Below, piece after piece: positions 7,781 to 15,118 of a DNA stretch of 24,122 nucleotides (its first letter is position 1; every line of letters begins with the position of its first letter). The stretch is taken from contig DATIFQ010000246.1 of assembly GCA_035455185.1 (NCBI GenBank), forward strand, positions 1-24,122, read 5' to 3'. The position numbers were made by a program, and so were the translations under genes. The notes under the pieces were generated by a model that did no database searches, was not told the DNA's origin, and saw nothing but the letters and a program-made list of their open reading frames with translations. The DNA is from JAEHDI01 sp035455185. GTDB lineage: Bacteria > Acidobacteriota > Terriglobia > Bryobacterales > Bryobacteraceae.

Positions 7781-10516
7781 ATGAAAAAGCTGAAGTCAGA
7801 AACTGAAACCACGATTCTGCAACGGCGGCAGCAGCCGCTGGACGTCTTTTTCTCGCCGGAGAACGTGGCCGTGATCGGCGCGACGGAGACCCCGGGAAGT
7901 GTCGGCCGCACAGTGCTATGGAACCTGATCAGCACGCCGTTCGGCGGGACGGTGTACCCGGTAAACCTGAAGCGGTCGAGCGTGCTGGGCATCAAGGCGT
8001 ATCCGAATATCGGCGCTGTTCCCGGGGAAGTGGACCTGGCGGTGATCATCACCCCGGCGGCGGCGATCCCGGGCGTGATCCGGGATTGCGCGGCGGCTGG
8101 AGTGCAGGGCGCGATCGTGATTTCGGCTGGGTTCAAGGAACTCGGCCCGCAGGGCGCCGAACTCGAGCGCCAGGTGCTTGTGGAAGCGCAGAAGGGCGGG
8201 GTGCGAATTATCGGTCCGAACTGTCTCGGCGTGATGAGCCCGCCGACGGGTCTGAACGCGACGTTCGCCCGCGGCATGGCGAGGCCCGGCTCGGTCGGCT
8301 TCATCAGCCAGAGCGGCGCGCTGTGCACGGCGGTACTCGACTGGAGCTTCCGCGAAATGGTCGGCTTCAGTGCGTTCCTCTCCATCGGGGCGATGGTGGA
8401 CGTCGGGTGGGGCGACCTGATCTACTACCTCGGCGAAGATCCGAAAACGAAGAGCATCCTGATTTACATGGAGTCGATCGGCGACGCCCGGTCGTTCCTG
8501 TCGGCGGCGCGCGAGGTGGCGCTGACCAAGCCGATCATCGTGATCAAGGCCGGACGGACGGCGGCGGGCGGCAAGGCGGCGGCCTCGCACACCGGTTCGA
8601 TGACGGGCTCGGACGATGTGCTCGAGGCGGCGTTCCGCCGCAGCGGCGTGCTCCGGGTGAACCAGATCTCGGACCTGTTCTACATGGCCGAAGTGCTGGC
8701 GAAGCAGCCGCCTCCGAAGGGCCCGAAGCTGACGATTCTCACGAACGCCGGCGGTCCGGCGGTGCTGGCCACCGACGCGTTGATCACCAGCGGCGGCGAG
8801 CTGACCGAGCTGTCCCCGGAAACCTTCGAGGAGTTCAACAGGATTCTTCCGCCGACCTGGAGCCGGAACAATCCGGTCGACATCATCGGCGACGCGACGC
8901 CGGAACGGTACGCCAAAGCGCTGGCCACGGCGGCGAAAGACCCGAACGCGGACGGCATGCTGGTGGTGCTGACGCCCCAGGACATGACCGACCCGACTCA
9001 GATCGCCGAGCAACTCCGGCCGTACGCCAACATGGGCGGCAAGCCGGTGCTGGCGAGCTGGATGGGAGGGCCGGAAGTGGCGGCTGGCGAGCGCATTCTT
9101 AACGCGGCCGGTATCCCGACGTTTTCGTACCCCGATACCGCCGCGCGCATGTTCAACTACATGTGGCAGTACAGTGAAAACCTGCGGGCGCTCTACGAGA
9201 CGCCGGTGTTTCCGGCGGGAGCACCGGAGGTCGAGGTCAGCCGCGGAAAAGCCGAGACTATCATTGCCGGCGCACGCGCGGAGGGCCGGACGATTCTTAC
9301 CGAGTTCGAATCCAAACAGGTGCTGGCGGCATACGGCATCCCGACGGTGGAGACGCGCGTCGCCCGGAGCGAGCAGGAGGCAGTGGCAGCGGCCGACGCC
9401 ATTGGCTACCCGGTAGTGTTGAAGCTGTTCTCGGAAACGATCACGCATAAGACCGACGTCGGCGGTGTGCAGCTGAACCTCAAGGATGCCGGAGCGGTCC
9501 GCGAGGCGTTCCGACGCATCCAGACTTCGGTCGCGGAGAAAGCCGGCGCCGAGCATTTCCTGGGTGTAACCGTGCAGCCGATGATCAAGCTGGACGGTTA
9601 CGAGATCATCCTAGGCAGCAGTCTTGACCCGCAGTTCGGCCCGGTGATTCTGTTCGGCCTCGGAGGACAGCTTGTCGAGGTATTCAAGGACCGGGCGCTG
9701 GCGCTGCCGCCGCTGAACACCACGCTAGCGCGGCGGATGATGGAACGGACGAAGATCTACACGGCACTGAAAGGCGTCCGCGGCCGCAAACCGGTGGATC
9801 TGGCCGCGTTAGAACAGTTGATGGTGGCCTTCAGCCGCCTGGTGGTGGAGCAGCGGTGGGTGAAAGAGATCGACATCAACCCAATGCTTGCGTCACCGGA
9901 GCGGCTGATCGCTCTCGACGCGCGGGTGGTGGTGCATGAGCCGACGGTTCAGGAGAGCGATCTTCCGCGCCTGCCGATCCGGCCTTACCCGACCCGATAC
10001 GTGTCGCCGTGGACGACGAGGGACGGCAGTGACGTCCTCATCCGCCCGATCCGGCCCGAGGACGAACCGCTGATCGTCAAGTTTCACGAGACGTTGTCTG
10101 AGCGGACAGTCTACCTGCGGTACCTGCATATGATGAAACTCAGCCAGCGAGTGGCCCACGAGCGGCTGGTAGGGATCTGCTTTATCGATTACGACCGCGA
10201 AATTGCGCTGGTGGCGGAGCAGAAGGATCCGAAGACCGGCGAGCCGCGCATTCTGGCGGTCGGCCGGCTGCGGAAGCTCCATGGCACCAACGACGGCGAG
10301 TTCGCCGTCCTCGTGAGCGACGAGTACCAGGGCCGCGGCCTGGGCATCGAGCTCGTGCGCCGGCTGATCGAGGTGGCTCGCGCCGAGAAGCTCAGTGCGA
10401 TTGTCGGCGACGTCTTGCAGGACAACGCGGTCATGCGGCACATCTGCGAGACGCTTGGTTTCACGATGGAAGGGTCGATCGAAGATCCAGTGTTGAAGGC
10501 GGAGTACAAGCTGTAG
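7781..10516 (+). CDS. ADP-forming acyl-CoA synthetase fused to GNAT acetyltransferase (Pat/PatZ-like)
   Basis: The 911-residue fusion has four parts. Residues 20-120 are a CoA-binding Rossmann domain (VAVIGATETPGSVGRTV). Residues 150-460 are succinyl-CoA-synthetase-like ligase domains (FISQSGALCTAVLDW; SHTGSMTGSDD). Residues 500-720 are an ATP-grasp domain (ILTEFESKQVLAAYGIP; PVVLKLFSETITHKTDVGG). Residues 745-911 are a GNAT domain with the acetyl-CoA loop EYQGRGLGIELV near residue 848. This architecture is that of protein acetyltransferases such as Salmonella Pat and E. coli PatZ, which acetylate lysines of acyl-CoA synthetases and other enzymes. His270 sits in the SHTGS loop where the phosphorylated His of active ADP-forming acetyl-CoA synthetases lies, so the ligase half may be active. 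A GAAGGGA site precedes the ATG. The gene ends just before a palindromic repeat and the hydrogenase genes. Confidence 0.88.
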   Translation: MKKLKSETETTILQRRQQPLDVFFSPENVAVIGATETPGSVGRTVLWNLISTPFGGTVYPVNLKRSSVLGIKAYPNIGAVPGEVDLAVIITPAAAIPGVIRDCAAAGVQGAIVISAGFKELGPQGAELERQVLVEAQKGGVRIIGPNCLGVMSPPTGLNATFARGMARPGSVGFISQSGALCTAVLDWSFREMVGFSAFLSIGAMVDVGWGDLIYYLGEDPKTKSILIYMESIGDARSFLSAAREVALTKPIIVIKAGRTAAGGKAAASHTGSMTGSDDVLEAAFRRSGVLRVNQISDLFYMAEVLAKQPPPKGPKLTILTNAGGPAVLATDALITSGGELTELSPETFEEFNRILPPTWSRNNPVDIIGDATPERYAKALATAAKDPNADGMLVVLTPQDMTDPTQIAEQLRPYANMGGKPVLASWMGGPEVAAGERILNAAGIPTFSYPDTAARMFNYMWQYSENLRALYETPVFPAGAPEVEVSRGKAETIIAGARAEGRTILTEFESKQVLAAYGIPTVETRVARSEQEAVAAADAIGYPVVLKLFSETITHKTDVGGVQLNLKDAGAVREAFRRIQTSVAEKAGAEHFLGVTVQPMIKLDGYEIILGSSLDPQFGPVILFGLGGQLVEVFKDRALALPPLNTTLARRMMERTKIYTALKGVRGRKPVDLAALEQLMVAFSRLVVEQRWVKEIDINPMLASPERLIALDARVVVHEPTVQESDLPRLPIRPYPTRYVSPWTTRDGSDVLIRPIRPEDEPLIVKFHETLSERTVYLRYLHMMKLSQRVAHERLVGICFIDYDREIALVAEQKDPKTGEPRILAVGRLRKLHGTNDGEFAVLVSDEYQGRGLGIELVRRLIEVARAEKLSAIVGDVLQDNAVMRHICETLGFTMEGSIEDPVLKAEYKL

Positions 10517-10520
10517 TAGT

Positions 10521-10546
10521 GTGGGGCAGGTCGAGACCTGCCCCAC
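10521..10546. repeat. Perfect 12-bp palindrome (REP-like hairpin)
   Basis: GTGGGGCAGGTC and GACCTGCCCCAC form a perfect stem around a GA dinucleotide, 5 bp after the acyl-CoA synthetase stop. There is no following T-run, so it is not a canonical intrinsic terminator. The GTGGGGCAGGT core resembles dispersed extragenic palindromes common in soil-bacterial genomes. It may separate the upstream gene from the hydrogenase maturation block or protect an mRNA 3' end. Confidence 0.75.
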
Positions 10547-10582
10547 GCGCGACAACCCAACGGTTGTGGGGAAGGGAGAGGA

Positions 10583-11041
10583 ATGCTGGTCATTGGTTGC
10601 GGAAATGGAGACCGTGGCGACGATGCTGCCGGAATCCTGGTAGCGCGCCGCCTGCGCGCACAAGGCATCGAGGCACGCGAGCAGAGCGGCGAAGCGCTGG
10701 CGCTGATGGAGAGTTGGCGGGACGCACCGGGTGAGCAGGAAGTCATTCTTGTCGATGCGGTGGTAACGGGGGCGCCTCCTGGGACGGTTACCGTATGGGA
10801 CGCACGCACGGCGCCCGTGATCGGCGACTTTTTCCGCTGCTCGACGCACGCATTCGGCGTCGCCGAGGCGATCGAGCTAGCGCGCATTCTGGACCTTCTC
10901 CCGCCGAACCTGCTCATCTACGGCATCGAGGCCGGCAGTTTCGATATCGGCAGCGAACCTTCTCCGGAGGTCCTGGCGGCAGTGGAGCAAGTGACTGACC
11001 GCATCGGGTCGGAGATCGGCGTCGCCCCCGGGCGAAACTGA
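10583..11041 (+). CDS. [NiFe]-hydrogenase maturation protease (first of two)
   Basis: The 152-residue product belongs to the HybD/HycI endopeptidase family, which removes the C-terminal tail of the hydrogenase large subunit after nickel insertion. The opening GCGNGDRGDDAAG contains the first Ni-sensing acidic residue (Asp14). Asp58 in ILVDAV and His89 in STHAFG complete the Ni-binding triad of the family. GIEAGSFDIGSEPSPEV is the conserved C-terminal block. A strong purine-rich site (GAAGGGAGAGG) ends 1-2 nt before the ATG. It is followed 34 bp later by hypA. A second, more divergent protease gene sits directly behind the large subunit (17497-18018), so this one may serve another hydrogenase or be redundant. 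Confidence 0.88.
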   Translation: MLVIGCGNGDRGDDAAGILVARRLRAQGIEAREQSGEALALMESWRDAPGEQEVILVDAVVTGAPPGTVTVWDARTAPVIGDFFRCSTHAFGVAEAIELARILDLLPPNLLIYGIEAGSFDIGSEPSPEVLAAVEQVTDRIGSEIGVAPGRN

Positions 11042-11075
11042 GCGATTCCGCACCCCTCAGTTATTCTGGTTGTAT

Positions 11076-11420
11076 ATGCACGAACTGGCGCTCGCCCAGA
11101 GCATTCTCGAGATCTGTGAAGAAGAGGCGAGAAAGCGGCAAGCGGGCGCGATCCACAAGATCAAGCTTCGCCTGGGCGATTTTTCCGGAGTGGTCCGTGA
11201 AGCGCTGGAGTTCTCTTTCGATGCGCTGAAAGTGGAGACGCTCGCCGCCGGCGCCGGTCTCGAAATCGAACGGGTACCGCTTGAAGTGCGTTGCCCGCGC
11301 TGCGGGCAGGTTAGCAGCCCGCCCGCCTCGGATTTGTGTTTCGTGTGCACCGAATGCGGCAGTCCGGTGGAAATCACAAGCGGGCGGGAGCTCCAGGTCG
11401 AGTACATCGAGGTGGAGTAA
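11076..11420 (+). CDS. hypA: Hydrogenase nickel-insertion protein HypA
   Basis: HypA is the nickel metallochaperone that works with HypB to deliver nickel to the hydrogenase large-subunit precursor. The ATG at 11076 is chosen because it gives the invariant N-terminus MHELALAQ, in which Met1, His2 and Glu3 take part in Ni binding. An upstream in-frame TTG would add two residues and bury this motif. The zinc domain has two Cys pairs: RCPRCGQ at about residue 71 and VCTECGS at about residue 90. Length (114 aa) is normal. No Shine-Dalgarno is apparent, so translation may depend on coupling to the upstream protease gene. hypB follows 33 bp downstream. Confidence 0.95.
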   Translation: MHELALAQSILEICEEEARKRQAGAIHKIKLRLGDFSGVVREALEFSFDALKVETLAAGAGLEIERVPLEVRCPRCGQVSSPPASDLCFVCTECGSPVEITSGRELQVEYIEVE

Positions 11421-11453
11421 AGAGGAGCGGGAGCCAAACGGAAGGAGCGGATG

Positions 11454-12119
11454 ATGGAACGAGTGCCGGTGGTGAGGAACGTGTTGCAGGCCAACGAGGA
11501 AGCGGCGGCGGCGAACCGGGAGCTCTTCGATCGCGGGGGCATGCTGGCGATTAACCTGATGTCGGCTCCGGGCGCGGGCAAGACGTCGGTACTCGAGCAG
11601 ACCATCCGGCGCCTGGGCACTCGTTACCGCCTCGCCGTGATCGAGGGCGACCTTCAGACGAGCATCGACGCCGAGCGGATCCGGGCGGCGGGCGTACCGT
11701 CCCACCAGATCACAACCGGCACGGTCTGCCACTTGGACGCTCGCATGGTGTCAAAGGCAGTGGCGGAGTTCCCGATGGACGGCGTGCGCGTGTTGTTCAT
11801 CGAGAACGTAGGCAACCTTGTCTGCCCGGCGGAGTTTTACCTCGGAGAACACCTGCGGGTAATGGTATACAGCGTCGTCGAGGGTGCGGAGAAGCCGAAG
11901 AAGTATCCGCTGATGTTTCACACCTCCGACGTGGTACTGCTGAACAAGGTGGACCTTGTGCCTTACGCGGGTGTCGAGATTGAGGACCTGAAGAAGAATG
12001 TTCTTGAAGTGAACCCGAGGGCGACGATTTTCCCCGTCTCCTGCCGGACAGGAGAAGGGCTGGATGCCTGGACCGAGTGGCTGGACTCGGCGGTTCGCGA
12101 GTCGGCGGCCACTGCCTAG
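11454..12119 (+). CDS. hypB: Hydrogenase nickel-incorporation GTPase HypB
   Basis: HypB is a SIMIBI-class GTPase whose dimer loads nickel with HypA. The 221-residue product starts directly with the G domain: P-loop SAPGAGKTS, EGDLQTSID as switch region, and NKVD as the base-recognition motif. The subunit-interface metal site Cys-His is visible in TGTVCHLDA. NVGNLVCPAEFYLGE is the conserved Walker-B/G3 region with the third metal-site Cys. It lacks both the N-terminal CxxCGC nickel site and the His-rich stretch found in some HypB proteins, so nickel storage is not expected. Two adjacent ATGs (11451 and 11454) follow AAGGAG; the second has better spacing. The stop overlaps by 3-4 bp that of the convergent LysM gene. 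Confidence 0.95.
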   Translation: MERVPVVRNVLQANEEAAAANRELFDRGGMLAINLMSAPGAGKTSVLEQTIRRLGTRYRLAVIEGDLQTSIDAERIRAAGVPSHQITTGTVCHLDARMVSKAVAEFPMDGVRVLFIENVGNLVCPAEFYLGEHLRVMVYSVVEGAEKPKKYPLMFHTSDVVLLNKVDLVPYAGVEIEDLKKNVLEVNPRATIFPVSCRTGEGLDAWTEWLDSAVRESAATA

Positions 12120-12520
12120 AGCTCGGGGATCACGAGGACGTCGCCGGGATGGATCACGGTCTTGTCGTCCTTCAGCTTGCCCGGGTTCGCCTTGATGATT
12201 TCAGGGTATAGGTTTCCCTTACCCTTGCCCCATTGTTTTTCGGCGATCTTCCAGAGCGAGTCGCCTGCCACCACCGTGTACGTCTTCGGCGCGGGCGCAA
12301 GGCTGGCGTCGATCTTCAGATCGCAGGTCAGATCCGAATAGCTCGCATCGACCAGCTTGATTTGGTTCCAGACGTCGTTCTTTACCGCCTCTGAGGGCGC
12401 CGCTCCCTGGATGAGCAGCTTGTCTTTCTCCACGTGCACGTGCGACAGCCTCACCCCCTTCTGTATGGCGAGGTTGATTACGGACTGGTATTTCAGCTTC
12501 AGTTGATCTAGCTTGTCCAT
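12116..12520 (-). CDS. BON/LysM domain protein (Kbp/YgaU-like)
   Basis: The 134-residue protein has an N-terminal BON-like domain (about residues 25-75) and a C-terminal LysM domain (about residues 84-134: TYTVVAGDSLWKIAEKQWGKG, closing IHPGDVLVIPEL). The order and size match E. coli Kbp (YgaU), a small potassium-binding protein that stabilises cells under K+ stress. Others of this layout are cell-envelope associated. There is no signal peptide, as in Kbp, so it is probably cytoplasmic. The ATG at 12520 is chosen because the in-frame extension to 12580 is not family-like. It is divergent from the DUF937 gene and convergent with hypB. Confidence 0.8.
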   Translation of the reverse strand: MDKLDQLKLKYQSVINLAIQKGVRLSHVHVEKDKLLIQGAAPSEAVKNDVWNQIKLVDASYSDLTCDLKIDASLAPAPKTYTVVAGDSLWKIAEKQWGKGKGNLYPEIIKANPGKLKDDKTVIHPGDVLVIPEL

Positions 12521-12574
12521 CCCCCAATGATATCGTTCGGGGCGGGTGTTAGCATGGCTGAGGGAGGAAGGCAC

Positions 12575-13099
12575 ATGCAAGAGCTACTCAACACCATTCT
12601 CCAGGCACAGGGCGGTGGACTCGTCAAGCAACTCGCCGGCCAGTTCGGCATCGACGAATCCCAAGCGGGCTCCGCGCTTGGCCAGTTGCTCCCGGCGCTC
12701 ACCGGCGCTGCCCAAAACAACGTTCGCCAGGGCGGTCTTGACGGACTGCTTGGCGCTCTGTCCAGCGGCGGCCACGAGCGCTACATCGAGGACCCCTCCT
12801 TGCTGGGCAGCCAGGAGACCGTCGAGGACGGTAACGGCATCCTTGGCCACCTGCTCGGAAGTAAGGACGCCAGCCGCGCCCTCGCCAGCCAAGTTTCCGG
12901 TTCAACTGGGCTGGGTGTGGACGTGCTCAAGAAGATGCTCCCCGTCGTCGCCACCCTGGTCATGGGTTCCATGAGCAAGGCCACGAATCAGGGAAGCACC
13001 GGCAGCGGCCTCCTTTCGATGCTGGACACGAACCGTGACGGCAGCGTCCTTGACGATGTCGCGGGCTTCATGGGCAAGTTCCTAACCAAACGCATTTGA
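12575..13099 (+). CDS. DUF937 / YidB-like protein
   Basis: This 174-residue protein of the DUF937 family is rich in Gly, Ser and Leu. Two homologous halves each have amphipathic helices: ELLNTILQAQGGGLVKQLAG at the start and LGVDVLKKMLPVVATLVMGS later. The C-terminal DTNRDGSVLDDVAGFMGKF is a conserved block and resembles a single EF-hand-like loop (DTNRDGSVLDD). The family's function is not established. The ATG at 12575 is chosen because GGGAGGAAGG sits just upstream; in-frame ATG 12554 and an earlier non-ATG start lack such a site. It has no visible link to hydrogenase function and interrupts the two hydrogenase gene blocks together with its neighbours. Confidence 0.75.
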   Translation: MQELLNTILQAQGGGLVKQLAGQFGIDESQAGSALGQLLPALTGAAQNNVRQGGLDGLLGALSSGGHERYIEDPSLLGSQETVEDGNGILGHLLGSKDASRALASQVSGSTGLGVDVLKKMLPVVATLVMGSMSKATNQGSTGSGLLSMLDTNRDGSVLDDVAGFMGKFLTKRI

Positions 13100-13107
13100 A
13101 ATCTTGA

Positions 13108-13174
13108 TTCCACCGGTCGCCGGGCCGATGATCGAGTTGTCGAGACAAGATCGGAGGACCGACGACCGGTGGAA
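13108..13174. terminator. Long imperfect hairpin after the DUF937 gene (candidate bidirectional terminator)
   Basis: TTCCACCGGTCG (13108-13119) and CGACCGGTGGAA (13163-13174) are perfect 12-bp inverted repeats 9 bp after the DUF937 stop. The 43 bp between them contain a further TTGTC-GA-GACAA palindrome and complementary CCGAT/ATCGG, so a branched structure is possible. A short CTTTT follows on the plus strand. It lies between two convergent genes, which favours a terminator role. Confidence 0.5.
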
Positions 13175-13217
13175 CTTTTCGCAAAGCTGGCCCAAACAGC
13201 AAGCTGGAAGCCGCGTC

Positions 13218-13559
13218 TCACAAGGCTGCTCTGCTCGCAGCCATGGCGTTTCGAACCTCCAGCGAAAGCTTGGCTCCCAGAATCTCTGTCTTCTCTATGG
13301 AAGGCGGCACGGCCAAGAGATGCGGGGCGTGGGCCATCAGTGCTTTGGCAATGGGCCCGTTGAGGTGAGCTTGCCTTCCCGACTCATCGGGAAACGCATC
13401 GACTATGGCGAACGTGGATGGGCCCAGGCGCAGCGCGAACCACAGCGGAGTGGTCGTTTCCTCATTTGCCAGTTGAAGACCTTGTCTCAGGAAGGCGGCG
13501 ACCTCTTCTTCCTTCCCAGGTTTCGCCTCAAGTCGTACAAACAACCCAACTGAAAGCAT
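13218..13559 (-). CDS. Antibiotic biosynthesis monooxygenase (ABM) domain protein
   Basis: The 113-residue product is a ferredoxin-like alpha/beta small protein of the ABM / quinol monooxygenase type. The first strand is VGLFVRLEAKPGKEEEVAAFL. The middle strand FALRLGPSTFAIVDAFPDES is followed by the helix GRQAHLNGPIAKALMAHAP. Proteins of this family act as dimers and include cofactor-free monooxygenases (YgiN, ActVA-Orf6) and heme-degrading enzymes; the substrate is not predictable. The ATG at 13559 is preceded by AAGGAG at 8 nt. It is divergent from the GlxA/AraC regulator with a 102-bp shared region, so that regulator is a likely candidate for controlling it. Confidence 0.8.
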   Translation of the reverse strand: MLSVGLFVRLEAKPGKEEEVAAFLRQGLQLANEETTTPLWFALRLGPSTFAIVDAFPDESGRQAHLNGPIAKALMAHAPHLLAVPPSIEKTEILGAKLSLEVRNAMAASRAAL

Positions 13560-13628
13560 TTCCAATTCTCCTTAGGCCGAAGTGTCGGCCTGTTCCCAGA
13601 CTACGTCCGAGTTCGTCTTTATACTAGA

Positions 13629-13661
13629 GGCAAGAATGCCATATTTGGTATCATTATTGCC
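13629..13661. promoter_or_regulatory. Inverted repeat directly before the GlxA/AraC regulator start
   Basis: GGCAAGAATG (13629-13638) and CATTATTGCC (13652-13661) are inverted copies with one mismatch, ending exactly at the ATG. A -10-like TATACT lies at 13620-13625. The position suggests an operator used for autoregulation, but an RNA role cannot be excluded. The gene has no visible Shine-Dalgarno site. Confidence 0.4.
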
Positions 13662-14621
13662 ATGAGAGTAAACGTCCTGGTTCTGGATGGAGTTTTTGAC
13701 CTGGGATTATCTGCTGTGCTGGACGCGTTCCAAACTGCGAATGAGTTGATCGGAATCTCGGGGCTTACGGTGCCTCGCTTCGAGGTGAAGATCGCCGGGG
13801 TCCGCAAGGCGGTCAAGACGTCGCAGGGTTTGACGGTGCCGGTAAACGCAACGGGTTGGCGCACGCCCAATTGCGTTGTGGTTCCGGCAATTGGGTTCAA
13901 GATGCCGGGCCCGTTGGAGAGTGCACTTGCAAGGCCGGACGTGCAAGATGCGGGCGCTTCGCTTCGGCAATGGGCTCGCCTCGGCGCAACGATGACCGCA
14001 GCCTGCATTGGAACCTTTGTGATGGCCGAGTCCGGACTGCTCGATCATCATCACGCAACCACAACATGGTGGCTGGCGCCGCTCTTTCGGAAGCGATATC
14101 CCCAGGTCCTGCTGGATGAATCGAATATGATTGTGAAATCCGGCAAGTTTGTTACGGCCGGAGCGGCTCTCAGTCACATGGATCTCGCGTTGTGGCTGGT
14201 GCGAGGAGTGAGCCCGACGCTGGCTTCTTTGACGGCAAAATATCTGATCGTCGATTCCAGGCCATCACAGTCGGCCTATGCATTGACGGATCATCTGGTG
14301 CATTCCGATCCTCTGATTCAGCGCTTCGAAAGCTGGGCGCGCTCCCGGTTGAAGCACGGATTTTCTTTGGACGACGCAGCAGAGGCCGTCGGTTCGAGCA
14401 AGCGAACGCTCGCGCGCCGCATGCAGACAGTGCTCGGAAAGTCGCCGCTGTCTTACTTCCAAAGCTTGCGCGTGGAGCGCGCGGTGCATCTTCTGAAGAC
14501 CAGCAACGCGAGCGTCGACGAGATCGCGGAGCGTGTCGGATACACGGAAGGCTCGATTCTGCGAGTTCTGCTGCGGCGACGTCTTGGCCTCGGAATCAAG
14601 GAGATCAGGCGGTCCGCCTGA
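13662..14621 (+). CDS. GlxA-family transcriptional regulator (DJ-1/PfpI + AraC HTH)
   Basis: The 319-residue regulator has an N-terminal DJ-1/PfpI-like sensor domain (about residues 1-190: VNVLVLDGVFDLGLSAVLDA; nucleophile-elbow-like TAACIGTFVMAESGLLD). An AraC-type double helix-turn-helix follows at about residues 215-315 (SLDDAAEAVGSSKRTLARRM; VDEIAERVGYTEGSILRVL). Proteins of this build sense small metabolites or stress and usually activate a neighbouring operon. The divergent ABM gene is the natural target; the sigma-54 promoter of the hydrogenase needs an NtrC-type activator and so is probably not controlled by this protein. The second recognition helix is slightly unusual, ending GSILRVLLRRRLGLG where many family members have a Phe-rich PxxY(F)R motif. 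Confidence 0.88.
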   Translation: MRVNVLVLDGVFDLGLSAVLDAFQTANELIGISGLTVPRFEVKIAGVRKAVKTSQGLTVPVNATGWRTPNCVVVPAIGFKMPGPLESALARPDVQDAGASLRQWARLGATMTAACIGTFVMAESGLLDHHHATTTWWLAPLFRKRYPQVLLDESNMIVKSGKFVTAGAALSHMDLALWLVRGVSPTLASLTAKYLIVDSRPSQSAYALTDHLVHSDPLIQRFESWARSRLKHGFSLDDAAEAVGSSKRTLARRMQTVLGKSPLSYFQSLRVERAVHLLKTSNASVDEIAERVGYTEGSILRVLLRRRLGLGIKEIRRSA

Positions 14622-14832
14622 TCCTTTAAGGTTGCAGGCCAACGACTTCCGTTGACATGGGGTAGGTTTTCAACAAGCCGGGGCTTCCGCTCCCCTCGAT
14701 CGTGACTCTGCTTGCTAACTCGGGACTGCGTTAAGCCGCCAAAAGTGTTTCCGCTCTGGTTGTGCGTAATTCCTCCACGCTCGGTGCTGCAAAATCAGGC
14801 AGTACTGTGAAATTTCCACTCAATTCCGCCGG

Positions 14833-14903
14833 GTTATAGTCTGCAGTTAATTCCAACAGGTGAAATAGATCACTCTCTACGAAAGTTATAGGGAGTTTAT
14901 AAC
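14833..14903. promoter_or_regulatory. Candidate upstream activator sites (GTTATA dyad and half-site)
   Basis: GTTATA-N7-TATAAC at 14885-14903 is a perfect dyad about 100 bp upstream of the sigma-54 promoter. A second GTTATA followed by the partial match GTTAAT starts at 14833, 52 bp away (about five helical turns). The spacing and position are what is expected of enhancer sites for an NtrC-family activator. The assignment is inference. Confidence 0.4.
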
Positions 14904-15001
14904 GACTGCGACAGGTAGGACGTTGAATCTTCACAAGGGCGATGGGGAATCAGGCTCCGAATCACACTCTGGCACAAGGGCTTCAGGATACTTCCGGATA
15001 T

Positions 15002-15016
15002 TGGCACCCGATTTGC
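15002..15016 (+). promoter_or_regulatory. Sigma-54 (RpoN) promoter of the hydrogenase operon
   Basis: TGGCACCCGATTTGC matches the -24/-12 consensus TGGCAC-N5-TTGC exactly, with the required GG-N10-GC spacing. Transcription would start near 15028, leaving a leader of about 90 nt before the small-subunit ATG at 15119. Sigma-54 promoters need an ATP-driven NtrC-type activator; none is encoded in the window. Uptake hydrogenases in several bacteria are controlled this way (HoxA/HupR type), which supports the reading. Confidence 0.75.
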
Positions 15017-15118
15017 CTCAACCATTCCGACAAGCAAAAGATCGGGCCTTCCGGCACAACCATCTTCGTGCCCGGTCCAGTTGTGTAAATCCTATTTCAC
15101 CCCCATGGGGAGGAACAC

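Larger units (their letters stand above)
14622..15118 (+). other. 497-bp non-coding regulatory region upstream of the hydrogenase operon
   Basis: This is the longest gene-free stretch in the window. The part at about 14730-14910 is clearly more AT-rich than its surroundings, as is common for regulatory DNA upstream of sigma-54 promoters. It holds two GTTATA-based sites, the sigma-54 promoter at 15002-15016, and a leader of about 90 nt ending in GGGGAGGAA before the small-subunit ATG. A 67-codon minus-strand frame (14731-14934) exists but has no recognisable family or ribosome binding site. Confidence 0.7.

Noticed and set aside
7916..9556. 546-codon minus-strand frame inside the acyl-CoA synthetase gene
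   Set aside because: Composition is His/Arg-rich antisense shadow; the plus strand encodes a well-conserved multidomain enzyme.
13104..13627. Plus-strand frames over the ABM gene
   Set aside because: They are antisense to a family-recognisable minus-strand gene with a good ribosome site.
14731..14934. 67-codon minus-strand frame in the hydrogenase upstream region
   Set aside because: No ribosome site, no known family, and it overlaps the AT-rich region with the candidate activator sites. A real small protein cannot be fully excluded.
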